A stretch of DNA of 64,000 nt from contig NZ_JAVRHR010000006.1 in NCBI RefSeq assembly GCF_031846445.1, forward strand, positions 4,908-68,907, in the 5' to 3' direction. The DNA is from Croceitalea rosinachiae (GTDB lineage: Bacteria; Bacteroidota; Bacteroidia; Flavobacteriales; Flavobacteriaceae). Below, piece by piece: positions 10,057 to 18,306 of the stretch. Every line of letters starts with the position of its first letter. Positions within the stretch are counted from its first letter, which is position 1. A program made the translations under genes and the position numbers. The notes beneath the pieces were generated by a model. It was not told the origin of the DNA, did no database searches, and was given only the letters and a program-made list of their open reading frames with translations.

Positions 10057-10076
10057 TTGGTTATTACCATAACCAA
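10057..10076. promoter_or_regulatory. Perfect 8-bp inverted repeat, candidate operator
   Basis: TTGGTTAT, a 4-nt centre TACC, then ATAACCAA form a perfect inverted repeat 31 bp after the first palindrome. Both repeats contain AACCAA/TTGGTT arms, in opposite orientation relative to the centre, which hints at a shared binding protein. A T-run precedes it on the plus side (10052-10058), so a terminator read on the minus strand cannot be excluded. Confidence 0.35.
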
Positions 10077-10493
10077 GCAAGACTCATAGCGATTCGGGGT
10101 GGGATGAAATCACTAATAAAGTATGTGGGGGAAAAAAGTGATATTAACAACGCTTTTAATATATTCAGAACATTCGTTGTCTTATATCGAAGAGCAAAAT
10201 AGTATTATGTTTTTTTTACCTTTAGTGAAATTGATTTTTTTCGTTGAAATACCTAAAAAAAGGATTATAGTGATTTTTTGTTAAAATTAACTCTTGTTCT
10301 TGTTAAACAACCTACCCAGTTTAATTGAAGAAATAGCCTTTAACTTTTTATGATACGATGATTTTTATATGGCTTTAAACAAAGAATTTTGACAACTCAA
10401 GATTTAATTTGAATTTAGTCTCGTTGTGTTATAAAATTTATATCTGCTGAAATTAAACATCATTTAAAACGACTGTAATAACAAACTATCGAT

Positions 10494-10991
10494 ATGTACC
10501 GTCTGATTTTCGTTATTTCTCTCTTGTTAATATCCTTTCAAACCCATTCGCAAGAAATGAATTCGGAGAAGCTTATTGAAATTATTCAACAAGAAGCGGA
10601 TACTGCAGCTATAACTAATAATCAAATACAGTTTAGCATCAACAGTGGGTTATTGATTTGTATCTATGATGAAAATGCCAATCGCATGCGTATCATCTCA
10701 CCCATTGTAAAAAGGGAAGAACTTACAGAAGATGAACTACTGAATGCCTTGGTAGCCAATTTTCATTCAGCTTTGGATGTAAAATATGCCTTAAGCGATG
10801 AAATTATATGGTCTGTTTATACACATCCTTTAAGAGAATTAGGCGATGCTCAAGTTGTTGATGCTATTCAACAAGTATATGCAGCGGCTATTACTTTTGG
10901 AAACACCTATTCAAGTACCAACTTGGTATTTCCTGGAAATTCAAAAAAAGTTGTGGATACAACAAAAACGAGAGTTTTAAAGAAACTGTAA
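10494..10991 (+). CDS. Small secreted protein of unknown function
   Basis: 165 aa. An N-terminal signal peptide (about 1-19, LIFVISLLLISFQTHSQ) is followed by a compact alpha/beta-looking domain with alternating helices and strands (SEKLIEIIQQEAD, QIQFSINSGLLICIYDE, LLNALVANFHSALDVKYALSDEIIWSVYTH). The overall pattern slightly recalls the small YbjN or secretion-chaperone fold, but I do not recognise a family and assign no function. The ATG at 10494 follows a long AT-rich spacer. It is monocistronic and ends 13 bp from the convergent acyltransferase gene. Confidence 0.65.
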   Translation: MYRLIFVISLLLISFQTHSQEMNSEKLIEIIQQEADTAAITNNQIQFSINSGLLICIYDENANRMRIISPIVKREELTEDELLNALVANFHSALDVKYALSDEIIWSVYTHPLRELGDAQVVDAIQQVYAAAITFGNTYSSTNLVFPGNSKKVVDTTKTRVLKKL

Positions 10992-11004
10992 GATTTGGCT
11001 AGAA

Positions 11005-11553
11005 TCAAAGTCCAAAACTATTTTCAGGTATTTTGCCTTTAACATCTTTGAAGAAAGTTCTAATTTTTCGAAAATCCTTATTGATGTCTTCCGTAGCATA
11101 AAACGATTCTGCAATACTAATTTTCTTTTCCCGAAAATTAAAGGCGACCATAATAATAGGAACTTTAGCTGCTTTTGCAATATAATAGAACCCTGTTTTT
11201 AAAGCTTTTACTTTATTGCGGGTACCCTCCGGAGCCAAGGCAAACCTGAATATTTTACGATTTTTAAATACCTCGACAACTGCTTCAACAGAATTTTGGG
11301 TAGTACTTCTGTCTATTGGAGCTCCTCCCGTCCATCTAAAAAACCATCCGAAGGGAGGTTTAAAAAGACTTTTCTTACCAATATAATTAATCTCTTGGTC
11401 CAATACTTTGCGTATCAAAAGACCTAATGGAAAATCTAACCAGTGCGTATGAGGAACAACTATAATAACACACTTATCTATTTCTGGAAATTGACCTTCT
11501 AATTGCCACCCCATCATTTTAAAGTAAATAAACTTGGCTATTTTATGGAACAT
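11005..11553 (-). CDS. PlsC-like 1-acyl-glycerol-phosphate (lyso-phospholipid) acyltransferase
   Basis: 182 aa, short for the family. The acyltransferase motif I HTHWLD (HxxxxD, near residue 35) and motif III PEGTRNK (near residue 109) are both present, as is the block GGAPIDRST typical of this group. The family transfers an acyl chain from acyl-ACP or acyl-CoA to lysophosphatidic acid or a related acceptor at the inner membrane face. It lies 34 bp downstream of kdnB in a run with kdsB, so a role in envelope lipid or lipid A-related acylation is a fair inference, but the acceptor cannot be told from sequence. Confidence 0.8.
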   Translation of the reverse strand: MFHKIAKFIYFKMMGWQLEGQFPEIDKCVIIVVPHTHWLDFPLGLLIRKVLDQEINYIGKKSLFKPPFGWFFRWTGGAPIDRSTTQNSVEAVVEVFKNRKIFRFALAPEGTRNKVKALKTGFYYIAKAAKVPIIMVAFNFREKKISIAESFYATEDINKDFRKIRTFFKDVKGKIPENSFGL

Positions 11554-11587
11554 TAAACAGATTTAGTCTGTTCATTATAAAAAACGA

Positions 11588-12715
11588 TTAGATTTTCCGA
11601 TATATGTTTTTGAGGTCTTCTTTTGATATACATTCTTTCCAATTTTTGCCAAGCGCATTTTCCCAAAGAGCTTCCATGGAATATGCTACGGTAATCATAG
11701 TATCCATTTCTTCTTCGCCGAGGTTAGCGCAAATATTTTTAGGAAGTGTAATACTGTGTTTCTGTCTCATTTTGTTAAATAAGGCCACACCTTCTGGATA
11801 GTATTCTTCTAAATGCGTAAAAACAATACAGTTACCGATACCATGCTTTGTGCCTAGAACATATGATAGTCCATAACTCATTGCATGAGCTATGCCTACT
11901 TGTGAATAAGCAATACTCATACCCCCATGCCAAGATGCCATCATCAACTTTTCTTCAGCTTCTTCTTTTGGCAAATCTTCCAAGAAAACCTCTTTACAGA
12001 GTTCATAGGCCTTTTCACCATAACTTTGACTAAAGGCATTCAAATACGTTCCATTCAAAGATTCTACACAATGTATAAAACAATCCATACCAGTATAAAA
12101 CCATTGCTCTGTTAGTACTGTACCTGTTAAATCTGGATCTAAAACTACCTGATCATAGGTGGTAAAATCTGAATTAATGCCCAACTTCTTTTCAGGACCC
12201 AATAGTACTGCGGTTCTAGAAACTTCTGCCCCAGTACCACTAATTGTTGGTACACCAACATGGTATAGGGCTGGTTTATTTACCAAATCCCATCCTTGGT
12301 AATTTTCAGATGAGCCCTTATTACCTAGCATTATGGCAACTGCTTTTGCCAAATCTAATAAAGTGCCACCGCCGATACCAACAATACCTGATGGTACCTC
12401 ATCAAAATCAGCTTTTATTTTTTTAACCAATTCATCAACCTGTGTTGTCTTAGGTTCTTCATCTGCCGAAATGAAAATAATTTGATCATTAAACAACCAT
12501 GGTATTCTAGTCTGTAAATCTGAATTCTCAAAAAAATCGTCAACTAAAAAAATAAAAGGGGCATCAGAATTTTTCCTTTTGGGTAATAAAATATCTGCTA
12601 ATTGGTCAAAACTTCCCCTACCATATACCACACGTGGCACCATCGGAAAGTTTTTATAATGTCTTTTCGTTTTCAGGATTGTGTCTTTATTTTCTAATTT
12701 ATTGTCTGTCTTCAT
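11588..12715 (-). CDS. kdnB: 3-deoxy-alpha-D-manno-octulosonate 8-oxidase (KdnB), iron-type alcohol dehydrogenase family
   Basis: 375 aa, the usual length. An N-terminal nucleotide-binding half carries GIGGGTLLDLAKAVA; the C-terminal helical half has the metal ligands at about D211 and H215 (GMDCFIHCVESL), H277 (GIAHAMSYGL) and H291 (TKHGIGNC). Long blocks such as TISGTGAEVSRTAVL, EQWFYTGMDC and SIAYSQVG match what I recall of Shewanella KdnB. That enzyme oxidises C8 of Kdo to an aldehyde, which the PLP enzyme KdnA then aminates to 8-amino-Kdo for LPS. Here it is 2 bp downstream of a HAD phosphatase gene and two genes from kdsB, which supports Kdo chemistry. No kdnA is in the window. Confidence 0.85.
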   Translation of the reverse strand: MKTDNKLENKDTILKTKRHYKNFPMVPRVVYGRGSFDQLADILLPKRKNSDAPFIFLVDDFFENSDLQTRIPWLFNDQIIFISADEEPKTTQVDELVKKIKADFDEVPSGIVGIGGGTLLDLAKAVAIMLGNKGSSENYQGWDLVNKPALYHVGVPTISGTGAEVSRTAVLLGPEKKLGINSDFTTYDQVVLDPDLTGTVLTEQWFYTGMDCFIHCVESLNGTYLNAFSQSYGEKAYELCKEVFLEDLPKEEAEEKLMMASWHGGMSIAYSQVGIAHAMSYGLSYVLGTKHGIGNCIVFTHLEEYYPEGVALFNKMRQKHSITLPKNICANLGEEEMDTMITVAYSMEALWENALGKNWKECISKEDLKNIYRKI

Positions 12716-12717
12716 TA

Positions 12718-13422
12718 TTAATTCATGTACTTCAAAATATCGCGAATGGAACCCAGTTTCAAATGATCATTAACTTGCTCTTCTTCGCTAGACACCATCT
12801 CATGTGCCCATGTAGTATGAAAAGGAATATGAATTGCCTTTGCACCAATGTTTACTATAGGTATAACATCTGACTTTAATGAATTCCCTACCATTAAAAA
12901 TTCATTAGTATTGATTTCAAGATGTTCTAAAAGGTTCATATAATTTTTCTCTTTTTTATCACTAAGAACTTCAACATGATTAAAATACTTAGAAAGGCCT
13001 GATTTCTCCAATTTTCGCTCTTGATCTAAAAGATCTCCTTTCGTCAATACAATCAGTCTATACTTAGGTTGTAACTTAGCTAAAACTTCTTCTACCCCAT
13101 CTAACAATTCCACTGGATGTGAAATCATATTCTTACCCAGACTCAATATTTTTAAAATAGCTTCTGGTGAAATTTTATTATTTGACAACTCTAAGGCAGA
13201 TTCTACCATAGAGAGCATAAATCCTTTTATACCGTAACCATAGAGTTCTAAATTCTTCATTTCCATTTTAAAAAGCTCTTGGTCTATTTTATTTTTTGTC
13301 TCATAGCTCTCTAAAAGTTCAGCAAAATTTTCTTCAGTCTCACGAAAATAAGTCTCATTGACCCAAAGTGTATCATCAGCATCAAAGCCAATTGTTTTTA
13401 TATTGGTTAAATCTACCTCCAT
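12718..13422 (-). CDS. HAD-superfamily hydrolase (subfamily IA), probable small-molecule phosphatase
   Basis: 234 aa. HAD motif I is DADDTLW near residue 15 (nucleophile and acid/base Asp), motif II is VLTKGD, and motif IV is GNSLKSD. A helical cap lies between motifs I and II (about 25-95), as in phosphoglycolate phosphatase and haloacid dehalogenase types. It is longer than, and different from, the tetrameric Kdo-8-phosphatase KdsC. The gene overlaps the end of kdsB by 10 bp and is followed after 2 bp by kdnB, so it is part of the same transcript. A substrate in Kdo or nucleotide-sugar metabolism is an inference from context only. Confidence 0.8.
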   Translation of the reverse strand: MEVDLTNIKTIGFDADDTLWVNETYFRETEENFAELLESYETKNKIDQELFKMEMKNLELYGYGIKGFMLSMVESALELSNNKISPEAILKILSLGKNMISHPVELLDGVEEVLAKLQPKYRLIVLTKGDLLDQERKLEKSGLSKYFNHVEVLSDKKEKNYMNLLEHLEINTNEFLMVGNSLKSDVIPIVNIGAKAIHIPFHTTWAHEMVSSEEEQVNDHLKLGSIRDILKYMN

Positions 13423-14141
13423 GCTTTTTTTGCGCGTTCTAAATCGTCAGGAGTATCAATTTCAATACCAGTGACATGAGTTTCTACCATTCGTATTTTT
13501 CTGCCGTACTCCAAAAATCGTATGGCCTCTATTTTTTCAGTTGCTTCTAATGCCAACATTGGCAACTTTTGAAAATCTGCCAGGGCTCTTTTTCTAAAAG
13601 CATAAATACCTTTGTGTTTGTAATATACTGCTCCTGCATCTTTATCCCTTGGATAAGGAATTGGGGAGCGTGAAAAATAGAGCGCAAAATTACGTTTATC
13701 TACAATTACCTTTACTGTATTTGGGTTTGAAATCTCGTCCCAAACAGTAATTGGAGTCATTAAGGAAGCCAAATCGATTTCTTTTTCAGTATCATCCTTA
13801 AACACCTCTATTATTCGATGTAAACTTTCCTTATCAATAAACGGTTCATCGCCTTGCACATTAATGACAATATCTACTTGCATATTAGAGACCGCTTCTG
13901 CAATTCGGTCACTGCCGCTTTCATGCTCTTGTTCGCTCATAATAGCCTTACCACCATTTTTCTCAATCAACGAGTAAATCACATCACTATCCGTAACAAC
14001 ATAGACATCGTCAAAAAGATTGGTATCTATAACAGCATCATAGGTTCTTAGAATAACGGGTTTGCCATTAAGATCCTGCATTAGCTTTGCGGGAAAACGA
14101 GAGGCTTGATATCTTGCCGGTATCATAGAGATTATTCTCAC
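13413..14141 (-). CDS. kdsB: 3-deoxy-manno-octulosonate cytidylyltransferase (CMP-Kdo synthetase)
   Basis: 242 aa, normal length. The N-terminal nucleotide-binding motif IPARYQASRFPAKL, the EHESGSDRIAEA block, VNVQGDEPFI with metal-binding Asp, and HKGIYAFRK near 180 are diagnostic. It activates Kdo with CTP to CMP-Kdo in the cytosol for transfer to lipid A. Because kdnB is in the same operon, the real substrate could be 8-amino-Kdo, as for the Shewanella enzyme; this cannot be decided by eye. Start ATG at 14141. It is the first gene of the kdsB-HAD-kdnB-plsC run, 22 bp downstream of the DUF4126 gene. Confidence 0.93.
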   Translation of the reverse strand: MRIISMIPARYQASRFPAKLMQDLNGKPVILRTYDAVIDTNLFDDVYVVTDSDVIYSLIEKNGGKAIMSEQEHESGSDRIAEAVSNMQVDIVINVQGDEPFIDKESLHRIIEVFKDDTEKEIDLASLMTPITVWDEISNPNTVKVIVDKRNFALYFSRSPIPYPRDKDAGAVYYKHKGIYAFRKRALADFQKLPMLALEATEKIEAIRFLEYGRKIRMVETHVTGIEIDTPDDLERAKKAWR

Positions 14142-14163
14142 TTTTATTGTATTTGAAGGTTGA

Positions 14164-14730
14164 TTATTTGAGTTTCGGCCTTAGCTTTCTGTAGATACTG
14201 AAAATGACAATTAAAATTAGTATTACCAGAATTATTGCAATTGATGGTGCTAGAATTGATGTTGTCGAAACAGCGACCGCAGTACCAGTTTCAACTGTGG
14301 AAACAATAGGGTTTGCCAATCCTCCTGTTGTTGCTGTTGAGGTTAACCTCCCAGCTGCATTGGCTCCTTTTATTGCAGTAGCAGTTCCGCCACCGGCAAT
14401 TATTGCCAATGACCAAGTAATAACTGGGTCTAAATCAGCCACTGTAGATACCATTACGGCAGTACCTGCTATTGCCGCTAATGGAATTGCCAAGCTATCA
14501 AGAGCATTATCTACCCAAGGGATAAAATAAGCAAATATTTCCGCTAAAGTCGCAATACCTAAAGTCGAAACAGCCGCCAAACTGCCAATCCATGTCCAAC
14601 TGTCATTAAGATCCCAAACTCCAAAATAAGACGCTAAACTCAATGCAAAAAGTGGTAAAAAAACACGAAAGCCGGCTGAAGCTGCGAGACCTATACCTAA
14701 AAAAATGCTTATAATGGTTTCTGTAGTCAT
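14164..14730 (-). CDS. DUF4126 family integral membrane protein
   Basis: 188 aa, very hydrophobic, with about five or six membrane segments and small-residue-rich helices (FLGIGLAASAGFRVFLPLFALSLA at the N-terminus; IAIILVILILIVIFSIY at the C-terminus, followed by a basic tail). The pattern with SAGFR, a conserved PWVDN-x-LDS and GGxxA repeats corresponds to DUF4126, whose function is unknown. It lies between the helicase gene (24 bp upstream) and kdsB. Membership in one operon is likely from spacing, but no functional link is evident. Confidence 0.8.
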   Translation of the reverse strand: MTTETIISIFLGIGLAASAGFRVFLPLFALSLASYFGVWDLNDSWTWIGSLAAVSTLGIATLAEIFAYFIPWVDNALDSLAIPLAAIAGTAVMVSTVADLDPVITWSLAIIAGGGTATAIKGANAAGRLTSTATTGGLANPIVSTVETGTAVAVSTTSILAPSIAIILVILILIVIFSIYRKLRPKLK

Positions 14731-14754
14731 TTTTAGAGTTTGAACTAAAATAAG

Positions 14755-16194
14755 TTATTCCCCGTCAACAAAAAAATCGGCCTTGAAACCAATAAGGTAT
14801 AATCTATTTTTTGCTCTAGTAACTGCAGTGTACAACCATCGTAAATATTCTTTATCAACACCATTTGGCAGATAAGGTTGTTCTACAAAAACTGTGTTCC
14901 ATTGTCCTCCCTGAGATTTATGGCAAGTAATTGCATATGAAAATTTGACCTGTAATGCGTTAAAGTATTTATTGTTCTTAACTCCTAGAAAGCGCTTATA
15001 CTTTGATTTTTCATGGGCATAATCTTTTGAAACCTCTTGGTATAGTCTATTGCTATCTTCATAAGGTAAAGAAGGGGTTTCGGCTTTTACGGTATCTAAA
15101 AGTAAAACCGTTTCAAAAGGTTTTTGATTTGGGTAATCAACCATTTGCACTTTGACTTCAGCAAATTTAAAACCGTACAACTCTTTAATTGAAAATAGCT
15201 CGAGAACTTCAATAACATCACCATTGGCAATAAAACCAGCTTCAGAAGTAGCTTTTAACCAAAAATAATTGTTCTTAACAACCATCATATAATCTCCTAC
15301 CGAGATTTCATTGTCCAAATAAAGTATGCGCTCACGTATATTTGAATTGTACAAGTTAGCTCGCTTATTGGAGCGTACAATTAATGCGGTCTCTTCTTTT
15401 CCATTCTCTGAATAAGAATTATCTATTGCTTCCTGAATTTCATGCCCATCTATTAATCTTACTATATCAGTAAAATTGGACAATTGAAATTTAAACTGTT
15501 CAAAAAACTCTTGCTGTAATTGCTCTCTTAAATTAGTGGCATTATATAAAATTCCAGATTCACTGCTTTGCCTCATAACCTCATCTAACTCAATCTTAGT
15601 AACTTCCTTATTATAGTTTAAGGATAATCTCTCTTGATTTAGCGCAGGACTTAAATCTAATTTAACGGGAGGCAATTGTGCAGTATCACCAATTAAGATT
15701 AGTTTACAATTATAACCTGAATAAACAAAAAAGAGAAGGTCATCTAACAAAGAGCCATTCTCAAACAGCTTAGAATCTGAAGGAGCATCAGGTATCATTG
15801 ATGCCTCGTCTACAATAAATAAAGTATCTCTATGCTTATTAGGAGCCAACACAAATTGTACTCCTCCACCAGACTGCTTCTTGGGAAAATATATCTTTTT
15901 ATGAATCGTATAAGCTTGATTTCCAGAATAAGTGGACATTACTTTTGCTGCTCTGCCCGTTGGTGCCAATAATACGGCTTTCATTTTAACCCTCCACAAA
16001 TTTTTGACCAAACTACCAGTAATAGTAGTCTTACCGGTACCGGCATATCCTTTTAGCAAAAAGAGTCTATTTTTTTCTCTTGATAAGATAAAATCTGACA
16101 GCGCGCTTAAAGCCGTCTCTTGTAAAACAGTAGGTTGATGAGGAAATTTTTCAATTAAAATCTTAAGAAAATCTTGAGTATTCAAGTCGGCCAT
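14755..16194 (-). CDS. RecD/Pif1-like ATP-dependent DNA helicase, superfamily 1
   Basis: 479 aa, much shorter than RecD2. The N-terminal AAA part has Walker A GYAGTGKTT (near residue 49) and Walker B IVDEASM (near 129), then GDTAQLPPV. The C-terminal UvrD_C_2 segment has FSYAITCHKSQGGQW and LYTAVTRAKNRLYLI, the SF1 motifs V and VI. It belongs to the stand-alone helicases common in Bacteroidota rather than a RecBCD subunit. A TATATTTG box sits 8 nt before the ATG at 16194, so the message may have a very short leader. Confidence 0.88.
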   Translation of the reverse strand: MADLNTQDFLKILIEKFPHQPTVLQETALSALSDFILSREKNRLFLLKGYAGTGKTTITGSLVKNLWRVKMKAVLLAPTGRAAKVMSTYSGNQAYTIHKKIYFPKKQSGGGVQFVLAPNKHRDTLFIVDEASMIPDAPSDSKLFENGSLLDDLLFFVYSGYNCKLILIGDTAQLPPVKLDLSPALNQERLSLNYNKEVTKIELDEVMRQSSESGILYNATNLREQLQQEFFEQFKFQLSNFTDIVRLIDGHEIQEAIDNSYSENGKEETALIVRSNKRANLYNSNIRERILYLDNEISVGDYMMVVKNNYFWLKATSEAGFIANGDVIEVLELFSIKELYGFKFAEVKVQMVDYPNQKPFETVLLLDTVKAETPSLPYEDSNRLYQEVSKDYAHEKSKYKRFLGVKNNKYFNALQVKFSYAITCHKSQGGQWNTVFVEQPYLPNGVDKEYLRWLYTAVTRAKNRLYLIGFKADFFVDGE

Positions 16195-16201
16195 GACCCC
16201 T

Positions 16202-16229
16202 CAAATATAGTCATCATTTTTAGGACAAA
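16202..16229 (-). promoter_or_regulatory. Promoter of the helicase gene (Bacteroidota type)
   Basis: On the minus strand a TTTG (16229-16226) is followed after 16 nt by TATATTTG (16209-16202), matching the -33/-7 pattern TTTG...TAnnTTTG. The start codon is 8 nt downstream, so the mRNA would be nearly leaderless. Confidence 0.55.
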
Positions 16230-16233
16230 AACT

Positions 16234-16262
16234 TTTGTGATTAAAAAAAAATTGTAGATTTG
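16234..16262 (+). promoter_or_regulatory. Promoter of the 16297 gene (Bacteroidota type)
   Basis: TTTG at 16234-16237, 17 nt spacer, TAGATTTG at 16255-16262. The ATG at 16297 follows 34 nt later. It is divergent from the helicase promoter and overlaps none of it. Confidence 0.6.
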
Positions 16263-16296
16263 TGAATAACCACTAAATCTAATTAACACTTATAAA

Positions 16297-16944
16297 ATGA
16301 AGACCATCATACAAATTGTACTTTGGATTGTTTGCATCTTTTTAGGCTATCTGATATATCAATCGGTTAACGCTCCAATAGAATTTAATAAGGTACGTAA
16401 AGAACGATTCTCTGAGGTTATCGCCAAACTAAAAGATATTAGAGATTCTCAGGAAGCATACAAATCTGTGAATGGAAGATATGCAGGTAATTTTAATAGT
16501 TTAATTAAGTTTGTTGATACGGGAAGTTACACTATTACCCAGCAAAGAGATTCTTCTTTTATGAGGTTTGACAAAGTGTATCAAATTGAATTGCAAAAAG
16601 ACACTATTATTATTGATACTCTAGGTTTCGTAAAGGTAAAAGATTCCTTATTTAAAAGTGATGACCGCTACAAAAGCTTAATGGAAGTACCTGGTGCTGC
16701 TAATGGTGAGAAATTTGAATTGAAAGCCGATATTATCGATAAAAGTGGTTATAAAGCTCCGGTTTTCGAGGCCAAAGTCAACAAAAATGTCGTGCTTTAT
16801 GATCAACCTAAAGATCTTCTGGCGCGCGAAAATGCTCATATGAGTGTTGAAGAAGTTAACGGTACCACTATTAAAGTTGGATCATTAACTGATGTAAGCA
16901 CAAATGGTAATTGGCCACCAATTTATGACAGAAAAAACGACTAG
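16297..16944 (+). CDS. Membrane-anchored protein of unknown function, conserved in flavobacteria
   Basis: 215 aa. One N-terminal membrane helix (about 4-24, IIQIVLWIVCIFLGYLIYQ) anchors a soluble domain that begins with a pilin-like helix (SEVIAKLKDIRDSQEAYKSVNGRYAGNF); this helix followed by YAGNFNSL recalls pseudopilins. The rest is beta-rich with many Lys and Asp. I recognise it only as the gene that commonly precedes the DUF3822 gene and rsmD in flavobacteria. It overlaps the next gene by 20 bp. Function unknown. Confidence 0.7.
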   Translation: MKTIIQIVLWIVCIFLGYLIYQSVNAPIEFNKVRKERFSEVIAKLKDIRDSQEAYKSVNGRYAGNFNSLIKFVDTGSYTITQQRDSSFMRFDKVYQIELQKDTIIIDTLGFVKVKDSLFKSDDRYKSLMEVPGAANGEKFELKADIIDKSGYKAPVFEAKVNKNVVLYDQPKDLLARENAHMSVEEVNGTTIKVGSLTDVSTNGNWPPIYDRKND

Positions 16945-17761
16945 TAGATATAAAGACGCGCTAAGCGATTCTGAATCCTTCAAGAAGTTGTCCATTCAAA
17001 TTAGTTTGAATGGACTTTCTTTTTTTGTTTTAGATACTATATCGCAAAAAGTTGTTATTGATGATTGTATTAATTTTAAGACCGAGACAACACCCTATTT
17101 ACTTAAAAAAGAACTAAAAAACCTCCTTGAGAAACATGAATTAACTACTTTTTCATTCTCGACTGTAACTGTTATCCATAAAAATGACATGTTCAGTCTT
17201 GTTCCTATATCGCTATTTGAACCTGATGAACTTCCTAATTATTTAAAATTCAACACCAAATTATTGGCCAATGACCAAATTTCTTTCGATGAACTAAAAA
17301 ATCATGAAATTGTAAGCGTTTATGTGCCTTTCACCAATATCAACAACTTTATTTTTGATCTTTATGGTGAGTTTGATTATACCCACAGCAGTACTACTTT
17401 ACTCCAATCACTTTTTAATCAAAAAATTGGTTCCAAAACAGTTTGCTATGCACATGTTAACAAGTTCAATTTTGAACTAGTGGTTTTTAAACAAAAAAAG
17501 CTTTTACTATTCAATCAATTCCGATACAAGACCAAAGAAGATTTTCTGTATTACATTCTTTTTACCTATGAACAGCTAGACCTTGATGTAGAGCACGTAA
17601 AACTCAAACTTTTTGGTACTATAGAAGAAGATGACCCACTTTTCAACATCTGTTATCAATACATCAAAAAAGTTTCTGTTTTTGAACCAACTCACAAACT
17701 TATCGATATAGAGACCATAAGAAAACATTCTATCGACCTTACAATTTTAAGTTCATTTTAA
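16925..17761 (+). CDS. DUF3822 family protein
   Basis: About 278 aa from the ATG at 16925 (MTEKTTSRYKD...). Starts further upstream would only lengthen the overlap with the previous gene. It has the two-lobed acidic/aromatic pattern of DUF3822, which looks like an actin/ASKHA-type fold (SIQISLNGLSFFVLDTISQKVV near the N-terminus; CYAHVNKFNFELVVFKQKKLLLFNQF in the middle). The function is unknown. The stop codon overlaps the rsmD start (TAATG), so the two are translationally coupled, hinting at a link with ribosome biogenesis. Confidence 0.75.
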   Translation: MTEKTTSRYKDALSDSESFKKLSIQISLNGLSFFVLDTISQKVVIDDCINFKTETTPYLLKKELKNLLEKHELTTFSFSTVTVIHKNDMFSLVPISLFEPDELPNYLKFNTKLLANDQISFDELKNHEIVSVYVPFTNINNFIFDLYGEFDYTHSSTTLLQSLFNQKIGSKTVCYAHVNKFNFELVVFKQKKLLLFNQFRYKTKEDFLYYILFTYEQLDLDVEHVKLKLFGTIEEDDPLFNICYQYIKKVSVFEPTHKLIDIETIRKHSIDLTILSSF

Positions 17762-18306
17762 TGCGAATCATCTCTGGTCATTATAAAGGAAAGCGCCTCA
17801 TAGCACCAAAAAAACTTCCAGTCAGACCTACTACAGATATGGCTAAAGAGGCACTATTCAACATTTTAAATAACACTCATTATTTTCAAGATTTAATTGT
17901 TTTAGACCTTTTCTCTGGCACTGGTAATATAAGTTATGAATTTGCATCGAGGGGCACACAAAATATTACCGCAGTAGATTTAAATACCAGCTGTATACAA
18001 TTTATCTCAAAAACTTCGAAAGAGTTGCAGTTCAATATTACGACTATTAAAAGCGATGTTTTCAAATTTCTAAATCAGACCAAGATAAAAGCTGATATTA
18101 TTTTTGCAGATCCCCCATATAATTTTAATACAGAGCAGTTTGCTAAAATTCCTAAATTGGTTTTTGAAAATGAATTGCTTTTTGAAGGTGGAGTATTAAT
18201 TATCGAACATTCTGAACAGACGGAATTGAATGATTTAGCTTACTTCTCACAAAAACGAAAATATGGTGGAAACTTTTTTAGCTTTTTTGAAAAAAGCAGG
18301 TCATAA
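17761..18306 (+). CDS. rsmD: 16S rRNA (guanine(966)-N(2))-methyltransferase
   Basis: 181 aa, normal length. MRIISGHYKGKRL at the N-terminus, RPTTDMAKEALFNIL, the SAM-binding DLFSGTGNISYE and the catalytic FADPPY are all present. It methylates G966 of 16S rRNA in the assembling 30S subunit. The last codons (18296-18306) lie antisense to the 3' strand of the RNase P RNA P1 helix, so the end of this gene and the RNA gene share DNA. Confidence 0.93.
   Translation: MRIISGHYKGKRLIAPKKLPVRPTTDMAKEALFNILNNTHYFQDLIVLDLFSGTGNISYEFASRGTQNITAVDLNTSCIQFISKTSKELQFNITTIKSDVFKFLNQTKIKADIIFADPPYNFNTEQFAKIPKLVFENELLFEGGVLIIEHSEQTELNDLAYFSQKRKYGGNFFSFFEKSRS

Larger units (their letters stand above)
9766..10493. 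other. 728-bp AT-rich intergenic region with two palindromes
   Basis: This spacer separates the divergent dockerin-protein gene (minus) and a small secreted-protein gene (plus). I see no convincing coding sequence: a 68-codon minus-strand frame at 9839-10045 has no recognisable features. Two perfect inverted repeats, listed separately, sit at 10006-10025 and 10057-10076. The right half (10130-10490) is very AT-rich with many T-runs. No clear TAnnTTTG box could be assigned to either gene, so the promoters may be regulated and non-canonical. Confidence 0.5.

Noticed and set aside
14204..14530. 108-codon plus-strand frame
   Set aside because: Mirror of the DUF4126 gene; the Ala/Val-rich composition of a membrane gene gives an open complementary frame.
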